NCBI GenBank assembly: GCA_016927965.1 | Contig: JAFGLP010000136.1 | Coordinates: 1-6,416, forward strand | DNA length: 6,416 bases | Source: Dehalococcoidia bacterium | GTDB taxonomy: Bacteria; Chloroflexota; Dehalococcoidia; GIF9; UBA5629 | Direction of reading: 5' to 3' | In this document: positions 6,052 through 6,416 of the stretch, in pieces | Layout of the letters: every line of letters starts with the position of its first letter | How positions within the stretch are numbered: position 1 is the stretch's first letter | Made by a program: the position numbers and the translations under genes | The notes under the pieces: generated by a model | Seen by the model: the letters and a program-made list of their open reading frames with translations, nothing else | The model's database searches: none | What the model was told of the DNA's origin: nothing

Positions 6052-6416
6052 ATGATAGACTTTAATATGCTGTTTTCCCCTTTTAAAATTAAGAACCTTG
6101 AACTTAAAAACCGCATAGTCATGCCGCCGATGACCACCAACCTTGCCGGTCCCGACGGCTATGTTACAGACAATATGATCGATTACTACGCGGCGCGGGC
6201 CAGGGGCGGGGCTGGCTACATAGTGGTGGAATCGGCCTGTATTGAGCCTGCCGGCAAACTGATGGCGCTCAGCCCGGGCATCTGGGAAAACGAGATGGTG
6301 GACGGGTGGAAAAAACTGGCCGATGCCTGTCATAACAGAGGGGCTAAGGTAGCCCTTCAGATTGCACACGCAGGCAGGCAGGCGACGTCCATGTTCACCT
6401 ATGAGACCCCACGCGG
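6052..6416 (+). CDS. Old Yellow Enzyme-family NADH:flavin oxidoreductase (3' end outside window)
   Basis: This is the N-terminal 121 residues of an FMN-dependent TIM-barrel oxidoreductase of the OYE/2,4-dienoyl-CoA reductase family, which typically reduces activated C=C bonds using NAD(P)H. The opening LFSPFKIKNLELKNRIVMPP (7-26) is the family's first strand and FMN-binding segment (PPMTT, 25-29). YYAARARGGAGYIVVE (45-60) is the second strand, and QIAHAGRQ (103-110) is the conserved 'QLxHaGR' FMN-contact motif. The longer members (FadH, BaiCD/BaiH, trimethylamine dehydrogenase; about 640-690 residues) add a 4Fe-4S cluster and an FAD domain. The G-Y-V-T-D/YYAARARGG pattern fits that longer class better than plant/yeast OYE, but the distinguishing part lies beyond the right edge. 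The substrate is not predictable. Confidence 0.88.
   Translation, partial: MIDFNMLFSPFKIKNLELKNRIVMPPMTTNLAGPDGYVTDNMIDYYAARARGGAGYIVVESACIEPAGKLMALSPGIWENEMVDGWKKLADACHNRGAKVALQIAHAGRQATSMFTYETPR

Noticed and set aside
5811..6369. Two minus-strand frames of 107-109 codons across the end of the alcohol dehydrogenase fragment, the intergenic gap and the OYE start
   Set aside because: They overlap two recognisable plus-strand genes and the promoter between them, and the composition is not protein-like.

Overview
The window looks like an ordinary piece of bacterial chromosome. The evidence is bacterial-style promoters with extended -10 boxes, strong AGGAGG-type ribosome binding sites, lipoprotein signal peptides and a rho-independent terminator. 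The gene set suggests an anaerobic or facultative heterotroph with many flavin and iron oxidoreductases, such as those in metagenomic Dehalococcoidia/Chloroflexota or Desulfobacterota. That placement is only an impression, because no phylogenetic marker is present.

Layout, left to right. (1) 2-1189 (+) is the C-terminal two-thirds or so of an FAD-linked oxidase of the GlcD/FAD_binding_4 type, entering from beyond the left edge. (2) 1377-2456 (+) and 2665-3759 (+) are two paralogous secreted proteins of the CrtC/AttH lipocalin-like family (COG5621, 'predicted secreted hydrolase'). A hand count gives 175 identities over 301 ungapped aligned positions, about 58%. Each has its own extended -10 promoter and is followed by its own hairpin. 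The two hairpins share the stem TGGCAGAGG/CCTCTGCCA, so the duplicated unit was probably promoter-gene-terminator. The first paralog is a predicted lipoprotein; the second has a signal peptide but no lipobox cysteine. (3) 3804-5069 (-) is a lipoprotein substrate-binding protein of the branched-chain amino acid ABC type. It is convergent with the second paralog, shares its terminator region, and has no permease or ATPase genes nearby. (4) 5225-5896 (+) is the metal-binding C-terminal domain of an iron-containing alcohol dehydrogenase. The NAD(P)-binding half is missing, and an in-frame stop lies just upstream of the point where recognisable homology begins. (5) 6052-6416 (+) is the start of an Old Yellow Enzyme-type NADH:flavin oxidoreductase that runs off the right edge, behind a TTGACG-18-GATAAT promoter.

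Functionally, the window has three cytoplasmic redox genes (FAD oxidase, Fe-ADH remnant, OYE) and three exported proteins (two CrtC-like, one solute-binding). This fits uptake and oxidation or reduction of small organic substrates, but nothing here fixes a pathway. The genes are separate transcription units, not one operon. The most unusual points are the twin CrtC-like units with their shared terminator stem, the different export signals of the twins, and the sharply truncated alcohol dehydrogenase. I see no mobile element, CRISPR array, tRNA or rRNA.
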